From Oscillospiraceae bacterium (GTDB lineage: Bacteria > Bacillota > Clostridia > UBA1212 > SIG427), in NCBI GenBank assembly GCA_015069135.1, contig SVJE01000003.1:171699-235698 (forward strand): a stretch of DNA of 64,000 nt. The letters run 5' to 3'. The position numbers were made by a program, and so were the translations under genes. The notes under the pieces were generated by a model. The model ran no database searches and was not told where the DNA came from. It saw only the letters and a list, made by a program, of their open reading frames with translations. This document shows, one piece after another, positions 28,083 to 36,434 of this stretch (positions are counted from its first letter, which is position 1; every line of letters begins with the position of its first letter).

Positions 28083-28790
28083 ATGTATTTAATAGCTGAT
28101 TTTTTTGTTAATTTTCAAAATAAATACAGCTTTATAGATGAACTATGTATTGAATATAAATGCAAGGATAATACTCCTGCTGACTTTTTAATCAGTGTAT
28201 CTGATGAGGAGCTTCAGCAGGAGCATCTTCGTTCTTCTGTAAAGTATTCCAACGGCTATGTGGAAAGTGTTTGTGCATACAGAAAACTTGCTTTGGAACT
28301 ACCTTTAAGAGATGCTTTCTTATTGCATGGTTCTGTTATTTCCTGCCAAGGGAAAGGTGTTGCGTTTCTAGCCAGAAGTGGTGTTGGAAAAACTACTCAT
28401 ACTTTGCTGTGGAAAAAAGTATATGGCGACAATGTAACTGTTATAAACGGAGATAAGCCTATTATAAGATATGTTGATGAAGTTCCATTTGCCTATGGAA
28501 CTCCTTGGGCAGGAAAAGAAAATTTATCTGTAAATGAAAAGGTCAGACTTACAGATATTTGTATTTTACAGAGAAGTGAAAAGAATTTTATCAGGAAAGT
28601 TGATAAGTCTGAAATAGTTGATTTTTTTATGGCCCAGGTATTGTTACCGGGGAAGTCTGAAACTTTAATAAAAGCTCTTGAACTTTACGACAGAGTTTTA
28701 GAGGACTGTAATATCTGGTGTATCGGATGTAATATGGATGATGAGGCAGCTGTTGTTGCCCATGATGGTATTTTAGGAGGAAAAGCTTGA
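28083..28790 (+). CDS. HPr kinase-like peptide kinase (PadeK/PsmK-like)
   Basis: 235 residues, starting 6 bp after the peptide gene; no clear ribosome binding site of its own, so translation may be coupled. The P-loop is ARSGVGKTT (about residues 97-105), preceded by LHGSVISCQGKG and followed by INGDKPIIR and YGTPWAGKE. These are the hallmarks of the short HPr-kinase C-domain homologues found in lasso peptide clusters, and also in other PqqD-linked clusters. It lacks the N-terminal domain of true HprK. The expected role is phosphorylation of the precursor, probably on C-terminal Ser40. This is inferred from homologous systems, not visible in the sequence itself. Confidence 0.78.
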   Translation: MYLIADFFVNFQNKYSFIDELCIEYKCKDNTPADFLISVSDEELQQEHLRSSVKYSNGYVESVCAYRKLALELPLRDAFLLHGSVISCQGKGVAFLARSGVGKTTHTLLWKKVYGDNVTVINGDKPIIRYVDEVPFAYGTPWAGKENLSVNEKVRLTDICILQRSEKNFIRKVDKSEIVDFFMAQVLLPGKSETLIKALELYDRVLEDCNIWCIGCNMDDEAAVVAHDGILGGKA

Positions 28791-29056
28791 TGAAATTAAA
28801 ATATAAATTTGTAGTAAGAACTGTTGGCGGTAAAAAGGTAGCTGTGGCAGTAGGTACTGACAATGAAAAATTTAATGGAATGATTAAGCTTAACGATACC
28901 GGTGAGTTTATATTTTCAATGCTTAATTCCGGAGACTTTTCTGAAACAGAACTTGTTGAAAAAATTATGGAGAAATATGATGTGGATATGGAGAATGCTA
29001 AGAATTCAGTAGCTTCATATATTGATGTGTTAAATAAGAATGGACTTTTGGAATAA
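28790..29056 (+). CDS. PqqD-like RiPP recognition element (B1-like)
   Basis: 88 residues. ATG 28790 overlaps the kinase stop codon (TGATG) and has AGGAGG at 28775-28780; the in-frame TTG one codon earlier is less likely. The fold pattern is that of PqqD: N-terminal beta strands (KLKYKFVVRTVGGKKVAVAVG), a segment LNDTGEFIFSML, and then helices ELVEKIMEKYDVDMENAKNSV with a closing L-x-x-x-G-L-L-E. In RiPP pathways such proteins bind the leader peptide and present it to modifying enzymes. The nearby F-x-x-P-x-I motif in the 40-residue peptide is the obvious ligand. Confidence 0.85.
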   Translation: MKLKYKFVVRTVGGKKVAVAVGTDNEKFNGMIKLNDTGEFIFSMLNSGDFSETELVEKIMEKYDVDMENAKNSVASYIDVLNKNGLLE

Positions 29057-29511
29057 TGGATTTTACAGAGATGGAAGAAATCTTAAATAGAGATGGTTCT
29101 TTGTTACAGGTTCCTGTGGGATATAGTATGTGGCCTATGCTTAAAAATCGCAGGGATCAGATTGTTGTTGAAAAAATTGATGGGAAATTAAAAAAATATG
29201 ATGTTGTACTTTATAAAAGACATTCCGGAATGTATGTGTTACATCGTATTCTGGCTATTAAGAATTATCGATATGTGATAAGAGGGGACAATACTTATTA
29301 TAAAGAAACAGATATTACAGACAATGAGATAATAGGTCGATTAAAGGGGGTTTATAAAGGAAATCGATTTATAGATTGTGATAAAAATTTATTGTATAGG
29401 TTTTATGTGATTTTTTGGAGAGTTATATATCCTTTGAGATTTGTTTTTCGTTTTATATACAGAGGGCTTAAAAAGCTGTTTGGTAAAAAAGGAGTAGTTA
29501 ATGAAAATTAA
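29056..29511 (+). CDS. S26B-type signal peptidase-like protease
   Basis: 151 residues; ATG 29056 shares its A with the preceding TAA. Catalytic Ser24 lies in GYSMWPML. His63 in VLHRIL sits where bacterial SPase I has Lys, and D78 lies in RGDNT, so this is the Ser-His-Asp S26B (SipW/ER) type. One hydrophobic, arginine-bounded helix is near the C-terminus (about 116-138); there is no N-terminal membrane anchor, unlike classic SipW. In this operon it is a candidate leader or tail protease replacing the transglutaminase-like B2 protease of lasso clusters. That assignment is inference. It overlaps the next gene by 11 bp. Confidence 0.78.
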   Translation: MDFTEMEEILNRDGSLLQVPVGYSMWPMLKNRRDQIVVEKIDGKLKKYDVVLYKRHSGMYVLHRILAIKNYRYVIRGDNTYYKETDITDNEIIGRLKGVYKGNRFIDCDKNLLYRFYVIFWRVIYPLRFVFRFIYRGLKKLFGKKGVVNEN

Positions 29512-30574
29512 TGACGAATATGATTATCTTATTCATCTTATTAATTGTGAAATAAATAATATCTGTCCGGTGGTTATTCCTGAGGGTTTATCTATGGAAC
29601 AGGTTTATAAACATGCGGTTAATCATGATGTAGCCAATATTGCCTTTTTCAGCTTGGAAAAACTTTTAGACGGAAATAATAGTGATTTGATTAAAAAGTG
29701 GAGTAGCAGACAAGAAATGGCCGTGGTGAGAAGTGTTAATCAGGACTTTGCTGCGGACGAAATCAGATCATGCCTTAAAGCTGGAAATATCAGATGGCTT
29801 GAGATGCAGGGTACTAAAATGAAGGATTTATATCCTTCACCTGAATACAGAACAATGTCTGATATTGATTTTATCGTTGATTGCGATAGCTTATCAAAGT
29901 GTAGAGAAATACTTTTAAATTTAGGTTATGAAATTGAGAAATCTTTTTACAGAGATGTGGTTGGTTTCAGAAAACCTAACATTAATGTGGAATTTCACTC
30001 ATCTTTTTTCTACGAACATTCTGAGTATTATTCTTTAATGCCGGAAGTTTTTGATGAATCGTATGATGAATGTGAGATTTTTTGTTTATATACCATTTTA
30101 CACCTTGCAAAACACTATTTTAAAGGTGGTTGCGGAATAAGAAGAATCCTGGACATATATTTTCTTGATAAGTTCTATAAGGATATTCTGGATGGTGAAT
30201 ATATTACAGATGTTATGGAGCAGGCCGGGTTAACTAGTTTTTTTGCAGATATCCGGAAGCTTGCTCAGCTTTGGTTTAATGGGGGTCCGGAATTTGCAGA
30301 TGCAGATGAAATGAAAATGTATGTTTGTAAATCTAATGTACATGGTACTGTTGAGCATAAAGTCAGTAACAATTCAGAAAATAGTAAACTTAAATATTTG
30401 TTTAAACGTATTTTTCAGGATAAGGAGTTTATTTATAAAAGATATCCTTTTATAGAAAAACATAAATTTTTGCTTCCTGTAGGTTGGGTGATGAGAATGT
30501 TCTATGGTATTACTCATTTTAAGCAGGCTCACATTGATGAGGAAATTAAAGCTGTACGAAAAATAAAGAAATAA
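29501..30574 (+). CDS. NTP_transf_5 nucleotidyltransferase
   Basis: 357 residues, ATG 29501 inside the end of the peptidase gene, with AAGGAG upstream. The motif MKDLYPSPEYRTMSDIDFIVD contains the paired acidic residues D-x-D of the nucleotidyltransferase fold; FHSSFFY and LHLAKHYFKGGCGIRRILDIYFL are typical further blocks of the NTP_transf_5 (PF14907) family. In pseudomycoidin biosynthesis a homologue adds hexoses to the phosphorylated C-terminal Ser, so here it may elaborate the kinase product. The natural donor is unknown. It is the last intact gene of the operon; no clear terminator follows, and decayed DNA begins at about 30.6 kb. Confidence 0.78.
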   Translation: MKINDEYDYLIHLINCEINNICPVVIPEGLSMEQVYKHAVNHDVANIAFFSLEKLLDGNNSDLIKKWSSRQEMAVVRSVNQDFAADEIRSCLKAGNIRWLEMQGTKMKDLYPSPEYRTMSDIDFIVDCDSLSKCREILLNLGYEIEKSFYRDVVGFRKPNINVEFHSSFFYEHSEYYSLMPEVFDESYDECEIFCLYTILHLAKHYFKGGCGIRRILDIYFLDKFYKDILDGEYITDVMEQAGLTSFFADIRKLAQLWFNGGPEFADADEMKMYVCKSNVHGTVEHKVSNNSENSKLKYLFKRIFQDKEFIYKRYPFIEKHKFLLPVGWVMRMFYGITHFKQAHIDEEIKAVRKIKK

Positions 30575-30611
30575 GTATAAGCTTTATTATGATACAGGGT
30601 TGGATTTATTG

Positions 30612-31022
30612 TGAAGTTAATAACTTCCACACCTATAGAGATGATTCTAAAAGACAACACTACTGTTTTGGATTACAAAAAACTAATTGGTTCTGCTTTT
30701 GATTGTGTCGTATACAAAGGCGATACATTGTAACAGATAGTAGTCGTTTAGGCACAGGTATGAGGATTGTAATTACCAATAAGAGTACTTTAGAAGAATA
30801 TTTGATTGAAGCTCTTGTATATGGTGATACAAATGGTGATGGTAGATTTGCCACCGCAGACTATATGCTGATGAAGAGAGCAATTCTTAATTCCAGTTTA
30901 CTTACAAGTGTATATTTCACAGCCGCCGATTTGGACGGTGACGGAATTATTAAAACTTCTGATTACATGAAAGTAAGGCGACACATTACTGGTGCATACA
31001 ACATTTACGATCATATAGCTTA
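30612..31022 (+). pseudogene. Frameshifted X module-dockerin remnant
   Basis: The first part, from GTG 30612 to TAA 30732, encodes TTVLDYKKLIGSAFDCVVYKGD. The next frame, readable from about 30715, continues VTDSSRLGTGMRIVITNKS and then a full dockerin (GDTNGDGRFATADYM, ADLDGDGIIKTSDYM) to TAA 31022. Together they align with the X-dockerin end of the protein at 31401-35870, so a frameshift near 30720-30735 split an old gene. There is no signal peptide or catalytic domain. The last 120 bp are almost identical in DNA to the 3' end of the 31401 gene. A separate short ORF starting near TTG 30703 could still be translated, but this looks like debris. Confidence 0.8.
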
Positions 31023-31030
31023 ATTTTTGT

Positions 31031-31075
31031 AAGACCTCCTGATTGATCAATTTTTCAATTGGGAGGTCTTATATT
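31031..31075 (+). terminator. Terminator after the dockerin remnant
   Basis: Stem AAGACCTCC(T) / GGGAGGTCTT, extended by GATTGA/TCAATT-like pairing. It is similar in sequence to the terminator at 35880-35913. Confidence 0.7.
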
Positions 31076-31186
31076 ATTGGTTATGACTCTTTTGAGTACA
31101 CAAAGCTTGCAAAATGTCAACCACCTCCTATACTGGTGCGTGGTGTTCGTCCTTTCTGTTATAATTAGGATGAATTATAAAGAAAA

Positions 31187-31261
31187 ATGACCAAACAGAC
31201 AAATAGTTTAGAACATACTAAATTAATGTGTAGTGTTCACTTATTAGGCTGGTGGTGCTGA
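31187..31261 (+). pseudogene. N-terminal remnant of an IS200/IS605 TnpA transposase
   Basis: The 24-codon frame M-T-K-Q-T-N-S-L-E-H-T-K-L-M-C matches the highly conserved start of Y1 transposases (N-S-L-x-H-T-K-W-x-C-K-Y-H), then runs into unrelated sequence and a TGA. No HUH or catalytic Tyr motif follows. The preceding 100 bp (31080-31186) contain GGTGCGTGG-like inverted elements that may be the old left end. It lies between two copies of a dockerin 3' module. Confidence 0.6.
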
Positions 31262-31400
31262 TTTGCTTAATTAAAAATATTATATATAATGTACTTTTGA
31301 ATTTCTTGCTTTTGCCAATTTAGTGTGATAAACTTTTATGTTAGAAGAGTCGTATATTAACAATATTATAAATTGTTTATTTAAAAAATTGGAGGCCATT

Positions 31401-34400
31401 ATGAAAAAAATCGTAAGTTTTTTATTAATTTTTACAATTATGGTAAGTTTGTTTTCAGGAGTGAATATTTCGTCTTTTGCTTCTGATGCTAATGAAGACT
31501 GTAGTGTTGAAATGATAAAATCAAACAGTAGTACTTTTAATCCGGATGAGCCGGTTGTTTTCATCGATTTTACGGAAGGATATCTCGATAAAAAACGAGT
31601 TTTAAAATATACAGATTTTAAAAATGGTTGTCCATGGTATACAGGTGTTCTTGAAATTGGATATAATTTTACTATTGAGTATATGGCTACGATTGGAAGT
31701 GGTTTTTCGCTATTTGGTTCATACATGATTGAAACAATGGATGACGGAAGTATAGAGTCGTGGCATTACGATATGCATGATCCATTAGTTAGTTCGCACT
31801 CTGGTACACTATTGGAAGGTAATAATCATATTGTTATTACTTCGAATAATTCTTCATACAAAATGTATATTAATGGTGAGTTGGTAGCATCAGATAGAAC
31901 AATTGATTATTCCGGTAGATCAACAGATTTTTTGGATGGTTTAGAGCTCGCTATAGGACATGGTGATACAAATAAACAATTTTTTCGTATATATTCCCAA
32001 ACTGCCTCTGCTTCACAAGTGAAAAGTTTATATGAGAAAAGTAAAATAGTTGAAGCTACAGCAAAACCAACAAATATACCGTCTCCAACGCCCACTGCTA
32101 TAGTCACCAAGGAGCCGACAGTAACACCGTCTCTTGCTACAGATGTTCCTTCTGCTATACCAACTTTAGCACCAACAAGTCCACCGATAGAAAATGATGA
32201 TGAAAGAATATATTACACTGATTTGTTTTATGGATATTCAACTTATCTTACTGATAATTCATATTTTAATGAGTATGTTTCAGACACAGAAGAAACTTTT
32301 AATGTAATATATTCTAATTATAAAAACAGTCCAGATGTTGCTGGAACTGTATTGGAAGAATCATTAGGACGGATTACTTCGATAACAGAACTTGCTAAGA
32401 CTGCTTCAGATTTATTTGGTTTAACGGAATTTGATAAAAATGAAGCTATAGATGTTGCAAATCAGAAGTTTGTTACTGAATTAATGGGATTAAGTGATAA
32501 AACAGCGCCTGCGGATGTTGCTGGTAAGTTAGGAGTTATATCAGAGGGTATTAGTGAAATAATCGAGTGTTTCAATTCAATTGCATCAGATAAGGAGATA
32601 ATTGAACCAAAAACTATAGAATATTATTTACGTAAGTCATACACTTTTTTAAGACAAAAAGGAAAATTGAATTTTATTTCTGAAAATATATTATACGATG
32701 TATGGTTTAAAATACATGATGATAATTTCAAATTAACCGATACTTTTGACTTTAGTGAAGAGTTATTTAAGTGTTGTCAGGGATTGTTTACTGCTTTAAT
32801 AATTGAAGATGTCAGAATGGAGATTATTGATGAAATTATAGCTTCAGCTGATAGCAATTCTGTACTTTATCAAGGTATGACACGTTTGAAGAATAAGTTA
32901 ACCGGAGGATGGGTTACATATTTTTTAGATTCTTATGTGAAAACAGAAATATTAAACAAAATTTGTGGTTGTTTTGATAAAGCGTTTATTGAATTTACAG
33001 GTTTAAAACTTCCGATGGAAATTATCAAAGTAGTTAAGACGATTATCTTTAGTTTTATTTTTGATGTTCCTGCTTATGATGATGTCATGGCATATCAAGT
33101 GTTACAAGCATATTCATATGAACTACAATCAGCATTAAGGAATAAAGCAAAATCTTTTTCTGAAGGACCAGTGATTTCCGATAATATTTTTGAGTTTGAG
33201 GCCTTGTTTGATGGATATGTAGCAGCAAATAAAGCTGCAATGAAAATTCTGGAAAGTATAGTTGATAAAGCGGATCCATGTCAAATTAATAAGTTATTAG
33301 AAGAGGCTAGGGATAAAGGTATTGAATACGTGACAATAACAGGATTTTTAACTGATGTCAAACTTAGTTCATATGCAACAGAGGAGGAAATATATTCTAC
33401 AATAAGTAATCTGATTTTTACCGCAAAACTTACAGCAACAGGATTGCCGGCTTTTTTTTCTATAAATAATGGAATTCGGACTAAAACCGTTTCGTCATAT
33501 TCTTTTGAATGTTATAAATCAATGAGCGAAAGTATATATGAGAGTTTCACATACATGACTACATATAAGACTAAATATGATGAATTAGATTTATATAGTT
33601 GTTATATTGATTCTGTGAAAAAGTATATTAAGAGTATACCTTTTGAATCAAGAGAACATACAGAAAAAAGTGATTGTATAAATTGGGTATACATAATTAA
33701 TGAAGATGTTGAATTAAGACCGCAATCAGATAATATTGAGAAAAATAGTATTTATATTTTTAACGATAGTGTTTATGGAAATTTAACAATAAAAAAAGAC
33801 TATACAATAGATTTGATTAGTGAAAAGGTTTTAACTATATTTGGTAATTTAACTGCTGAAGCTAATATCTATTTTGTTCAAAATGTAAATATTTTAGGAG
33901 ATTTTTTATGTAACTCTAGAGCAGTAGGTAATGTGATATTTAGTGAAGGTGTAAATGTGAATATATATGGAAACGCAACATTTCTTGCTGCAGATCATGG
34001 CTATAATTCTAATAGTGAAGTTAATTTGATTGTAAAGAAAGGTGCATCCTTTACTGTAAATAAGAGTATGTTTATAAAAGGCTTAAAGAGTTTAATATCG
34101 GGCTATAATTATATTTGTTTATATGTATATGGAAACCTTAATATTGGTGAAAATCTAGAAACTAATAGTGTTGTTAAAATTTTTGATTACGGAGCAATAG
34201 AAGTTATTGGAAATTCGAATTTCATTGCTGAAAAACCTTTTCTCGATAGCACTCATGGATATATATACATATATTCGAATGCCTTGTTTTATACAGGAGG
34301 GAATTTAGTTTTATCTGGTTCATCGTATTCTAATGTAGCTATTAATTGGTTTTCGTTTTATTTATATGGTAGGTTAGTTGTAAATGGTAATTTTACTGCG

Positions 34401-35870
34401 GACAATAGATTTGTATCTATAAATCAGTTGGATTCTGATTCTGTTTGGATTGTAAAAGGAGATTTTTATATAAGAGTTTTAAACAAAACATATGTATCTG
34501 GTTTTGATGTTGACGTTAGCAAAGGATACGCTTGCTCGTTAACAGCAGGTAATTTGAAAATAGGTGGTTATTATCGCAACGAAGGTGAGGTAATTATACC
34601 AAACGAAAATTACGCGATAGAATTTAATGGTACAGATTTACAAACAGTGTATAGATTATCTGCGTCTATCATAATTATTAGCAATACATCAGAACAAGGT
34701 GTTTGTTTTACGTCTGACATTAAACCGAATGTATTGTTTAATCATAAAGGTAACAATTTTGCTCTCCATAACGATGGTTTAGGTTCTGAATTTGTTGATT
34801 ATGACTGTGACGGCATTACAGATAATATGGATGAAGAACCGACATTGGGGAATCCGTGTACAATTAATTTTAATGTGAATGATACTTCTTTTGGTTGTGT
34901 ATCTGTTAATTCTGTAGATACACGGGTAGGCGCAGAAGTTTTTGTTAATGCAATTCCGAATATGAAATATGAGCTGATTAAGTGGATTGATAGTCATGGA
35001 CGAACGGTTTCTTCAGAAGAAGAACTGGCTATTGTTGCAAAACCAGGAGAATCATATACTGCCGTTTTTGCAAAACGTTCGCAACCGATTGTTTCTATCA
35101 CTGAAGGTGGTAGAATAATAGTTCCGTCATCAGCCGAAATAGAATCAGAAGTTTTTGTTTATGTAGAAGAAAATGCAGGTTATATGTTAGTAGATGAATC
35201 TATTAAATTTAATGACAGGATAGTTGAAAATGGTAGTTTTGTCACAATGCCTGATGAACCAGTTACTGTTACAGCAAAATTTGTTAGAAATGATTGGTAT
35301 TTTTGTTTAAAAGAAAAATTGAATGAGGCAAAAACTTTTAATGCTTCGAAATATAATACTGAAAGCTTTTTGTATTTGCAAAGTATAATAAAAACAGCAA
35401 CCGAGGTACTTGATAATCATATATCAGAAAGTGAAAGCAGTAGACTAGTATTGATGCTACAGTGTGCAATAGATATTTTAAATTCAGAACCTATTATGGA
35501 AAAAACAACAGTTTTGCAGTTTTTATCTAATTTTAAAAACTATTGTGAGGTTAAAATATATAAAAATAATTCTACTGTAAATGAAAACTTGTTTTTGGGT
35601 ACAGGTATGTCGCTGGAAATAGTTAATACATTAACCTCAGAAGTTTTAATTAAAACAATTACGGTCTATGGGGATGTTAATGGTGATGGTAAAGTTTCGT
35701 CTGCAGACTATATGAAAATTAAAGCTTCTATTTTGAAACCATCTTTACTTACAGGTGTATATTTCACAGCCGCTGATTTGGATGGTGACGGAATTATTAA
35801 AACTTCTGATTACATGAAAGTAAGACGTCACATTACTGGTGCATACAATATTTATGATCATATAGCATAA
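31401..35870 (+). CDS. Large secreted LamG / beta-helix / dockerin protein
   Basis: 1489 residues; ATG 31401 follows GGAGG (31391-31395). Signal peptide MKKIVSFLLIFTIMV...SSFA, close in sequence to that of the 2980-residue protein. Parts by eye: a LamG-like domain at about 45-210 (YKMYINGELVAS, SASQVKSLYEK); a Thr/Pro linker at about 215-260; a long helical region at about 270-770; a region rich in GNxT/GDFxxN strands, probably a beta-helix, at about 780-1110; a thrombospondin-3-like calcium motif DYDCDGITDNMDEEP near 1135; two InlB-like repeat domains at about 1155-1295; a helical stretch; and an X module with dockerin at about 1370-1485. It is likely a surface or extracellular protein. No catalytic motif is recognised. 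It is monocistronic. Confidence 0.85.
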   Translation: MKKIVSFLLIFTIMVSLFSGVNISSFASDANEDCSVEMIKSNSSTFNPDEPVVFIDFTEGYLDKKRVLKYTDFKNGCPWYTGVLEIGYNFTIEYMATIGSGFSLFGSYMIETMDDGSIESWHYDMHDPLVSSHSGTLLEGNNHIVITSNNSSYKMYINGELVASDRTIDYSGRSTDFLDGLELAIGHGDTNKQFFRIYSQTASASQVKSLYEKSKIVEATAKPTNIPSPTPTAIVTKEPTVTPSLATDVPSAIPTLAPTSPPIENDDERIYYTDLFYGYSTYLTDNSYFNEYVSDTEETFNVIYSNYKNSPDVAGTVLEESLGRITSITELAKTASDLFGLTEFDKNEAIDVANQKFVTELMGLSDKTAPADVAGKLGVISEGISEIIECFNSIASDKEIIEPKTIEYYLRKSYTFLRQKGKLNFISENILYDVWFKIHDDNFKLTDTFDFSEELFKCCQGLFTALIIEDVRMEIIDEIIASADSNSVLYQGMTRLKNKLTGGWVTYFLDSYVKTEILNKICGCFDKAFIEFTGLKLPMEIIKVVKTIIFSFIFDVPAYDDVMAYQVLQAYSYELQSALRNKAKSFSEGPVISDNIFEFEALFDGYVAANKAAMKILESIVDKADPCQINKLLEEARDKGIEYVTITGFLTDVKLSSYATEEEIYSTISNLIFTAKLTATGLPAFFSINNGIRTKTVSSYSFECYKSMSESIYESFTYMTTYKTKYDELDLYSCYIDSVKKYIKSIPFESREHTEKSDCINWVYIINEDVELRPQSDNIEKNSIYIFNDSVYGNLTIKKDYTIDLISEKVLTIFGNLTAEANIYFVQNVNILGDFLCNSRAVGNVIFSEGVNVNIYGNATFLAADHGYNSNSEVNLIVKKGASFTVNKSMFIKGLKSLISGYNYICLYVYGNLNIGENLETNSVVKIFDYGAIEVIGNSNFIAEKPFLDSTHGYIYIYSNALFYTGGNLVLSGSSYSNVAINWFSFYLYGRLVVNGNFTADNRFVSINQLDSDSVWIVKGDFYIRVLNKTYVSGFDVDVSKGYACSLTAGNLKIGGYYRNEGEVIIPNENYAIEFNGTDLQTVYRLSASIIIISNTSEQGVCFTSDIKPNVLFNHKGNNFALHNDGLGSEFVDYDCDGITDNMDEEPTLGNPCTINFNVNDTSFGCVSVNSVDTRVGAEVFVNAIPNMKYELIKWIDSHGRTVSSEEELAIVAKPGESYTAVFAKRSQPIVSITEGGRIIVPSSAEIESEVFVYVEENAGYMLVDESIKFNDRIVENGSFVTMPDEPVTVTAKFVRNDWYFCLKEKLNEAKTFNASKYNTESFLYLQSIIKTATEVLDNHISESESSRLVLMLQCAIDILNSEPIMEKTTVLQFLSNFKNYCEVKIYKNNSTVNENLFLGTGMSLEIVNTLTSEVLIKTITVYGDVNGDGKVSSADYMKIKASILKPSLLTGVYFTAADLDGDGIIKTSDYMKVRRHITGAYNIYDHIA

Positions 35871-35879
35871 GTTTTTAAA

Positions 35880-35913
35880 GCCTCCTGATTGAATTTCAAT
35901 CGGGAGGTTTTTA
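35880..35913 (+). terminator. Terminator of the LamG/beta-helix gene
   Basis: Stem CCTCCTGATTG / CAATCGGGAGG followed by TTTTT. Confidence 0.85.
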
Positions 35914-35929
35914 ATAAATTTTACTTTCA

Positions 35930-35958
35930 TTGAACATTTCCTTCTTGTATGTTAAAAT
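35930..35958 (+). promoter_or_regulatory. Promoter of the small lipoprotein gene
   Basis: TTGAAC (35930-35935), 17-bp spacer and TAAAAT (35953-35958), 28 bp before the start codon. Confidence 0.7.
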
Positions 35959-35985
35959 TAATCATCCAAAGAAGGGAGCATTACT

Positions 35986-36345
35986 ATGTTGAAAAGAATT
36001 TTACCAATATACATATTGATTTTGGTTTTAGCCTTTGCTTTGTTATCCGGCTGTGACTCAAAAGAACAGGTGCCTACAGCATCACCGGAAGTTACGGCAA
36101 CTGTTGAAGTTGATAATGCCACAATGGCGCCTGAAGAAACACCGGTGCCTACAGAGGAACCGGTAGTAACACAGGAACCTGCTAACACAGAAAGTGTTTC
36201 AGCCACACCCACAAACAAGCCTGCAGCTACTCCGGATGTTAAACCTACTGAGAAACCTACAGAGGTGCCTGTAGAGCCAACAATTCCTCCTTTTGTTCCA
36301 GGGGGTATGGGTGAGGGAATAGTTCTTCCTGACGATGTATGGTAA
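35986..36345 (+). CDS. Small Thr/Pro-rich lipoprotein with RiPP-like C-terminal tail
   Basis: 119 residues. Type II signal peptide with lipobox LLSGC, acylated Cys23 expected. Residues about 30-103 are an extended Thr/Pro/Glu linker with PTEEP/PTEKP repeats and no globular domain. The protein ends PFVPGGMGEGIVLPDDVW. This tail matches the end of the 40-residue peptide at 27954-28076 (GMGEGIVLPDD versus GAGDGVILPDE), and 13 nucleotides (TTCTTCCTGACGA) are identical. The layout, a lipid anchor plus stalk plus short tail, suggests that the tail is displayed outside the membrane. It has its own promoter and terminator. Confidence 0.85.
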   Translation: MLKRILPIYILILVLAFALLSGCDSKEQVPTASPEVTATVEVDNATMAPEETPVPTEEPVVTQEPANTESVSATPTNKPAATPDVKPTEKPTEVPVEPTIPPFVPGGMGEGIVLPDDVW

Positions 36346-36365
36346 TCAAATATAATTATGATTAA

Positions 36366-36391
36366 AGGCAGGTTAAGTACCTGTCTTTTTT
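36366..36391 (+). terminator. Terminator of the lipoprotein gene
   Basis: Stem AGGCAGGT / ACCTGTCT with a TAAGT loop, then T6. Confidence 0.85.
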
Positions 36392-36393
36392 AT

Positions 36394-36430
36394 ATAAAAA
36401 AAGAGAGTGTCCATCTTTAGATGAACACTC
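36394..36430 (-). terminator. Terminator of tRNA-Gln (TTG)
   Basis: Read on the minus strand: stem GAGTGTTCAT / ATGGACACTC, then TCTTTTTTT. Confidence 0.8.
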
Positions 36431-36434
36431 ACTC

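Noticed and set aside
27954..30574. A canonical lasso peptide cluster
   Set aside because: No asparagine synthetase-like cyclase or transglutaminase-like protease is present, and with a G26 core start no Asp/Glu falls at ring positions 7-9.
30703..31023. An intact small dockerin gene
   Set aside because: No signal peptide or ribosome binding site; the missing N-terminal half of its X module is found in another frame just upstream.
36301..36342. LPDDVW/LPDEE tails as sortase signals
   Set aside because: No LPXTG-like Thr-Gly, hydrophobic segment or basic tail follows.
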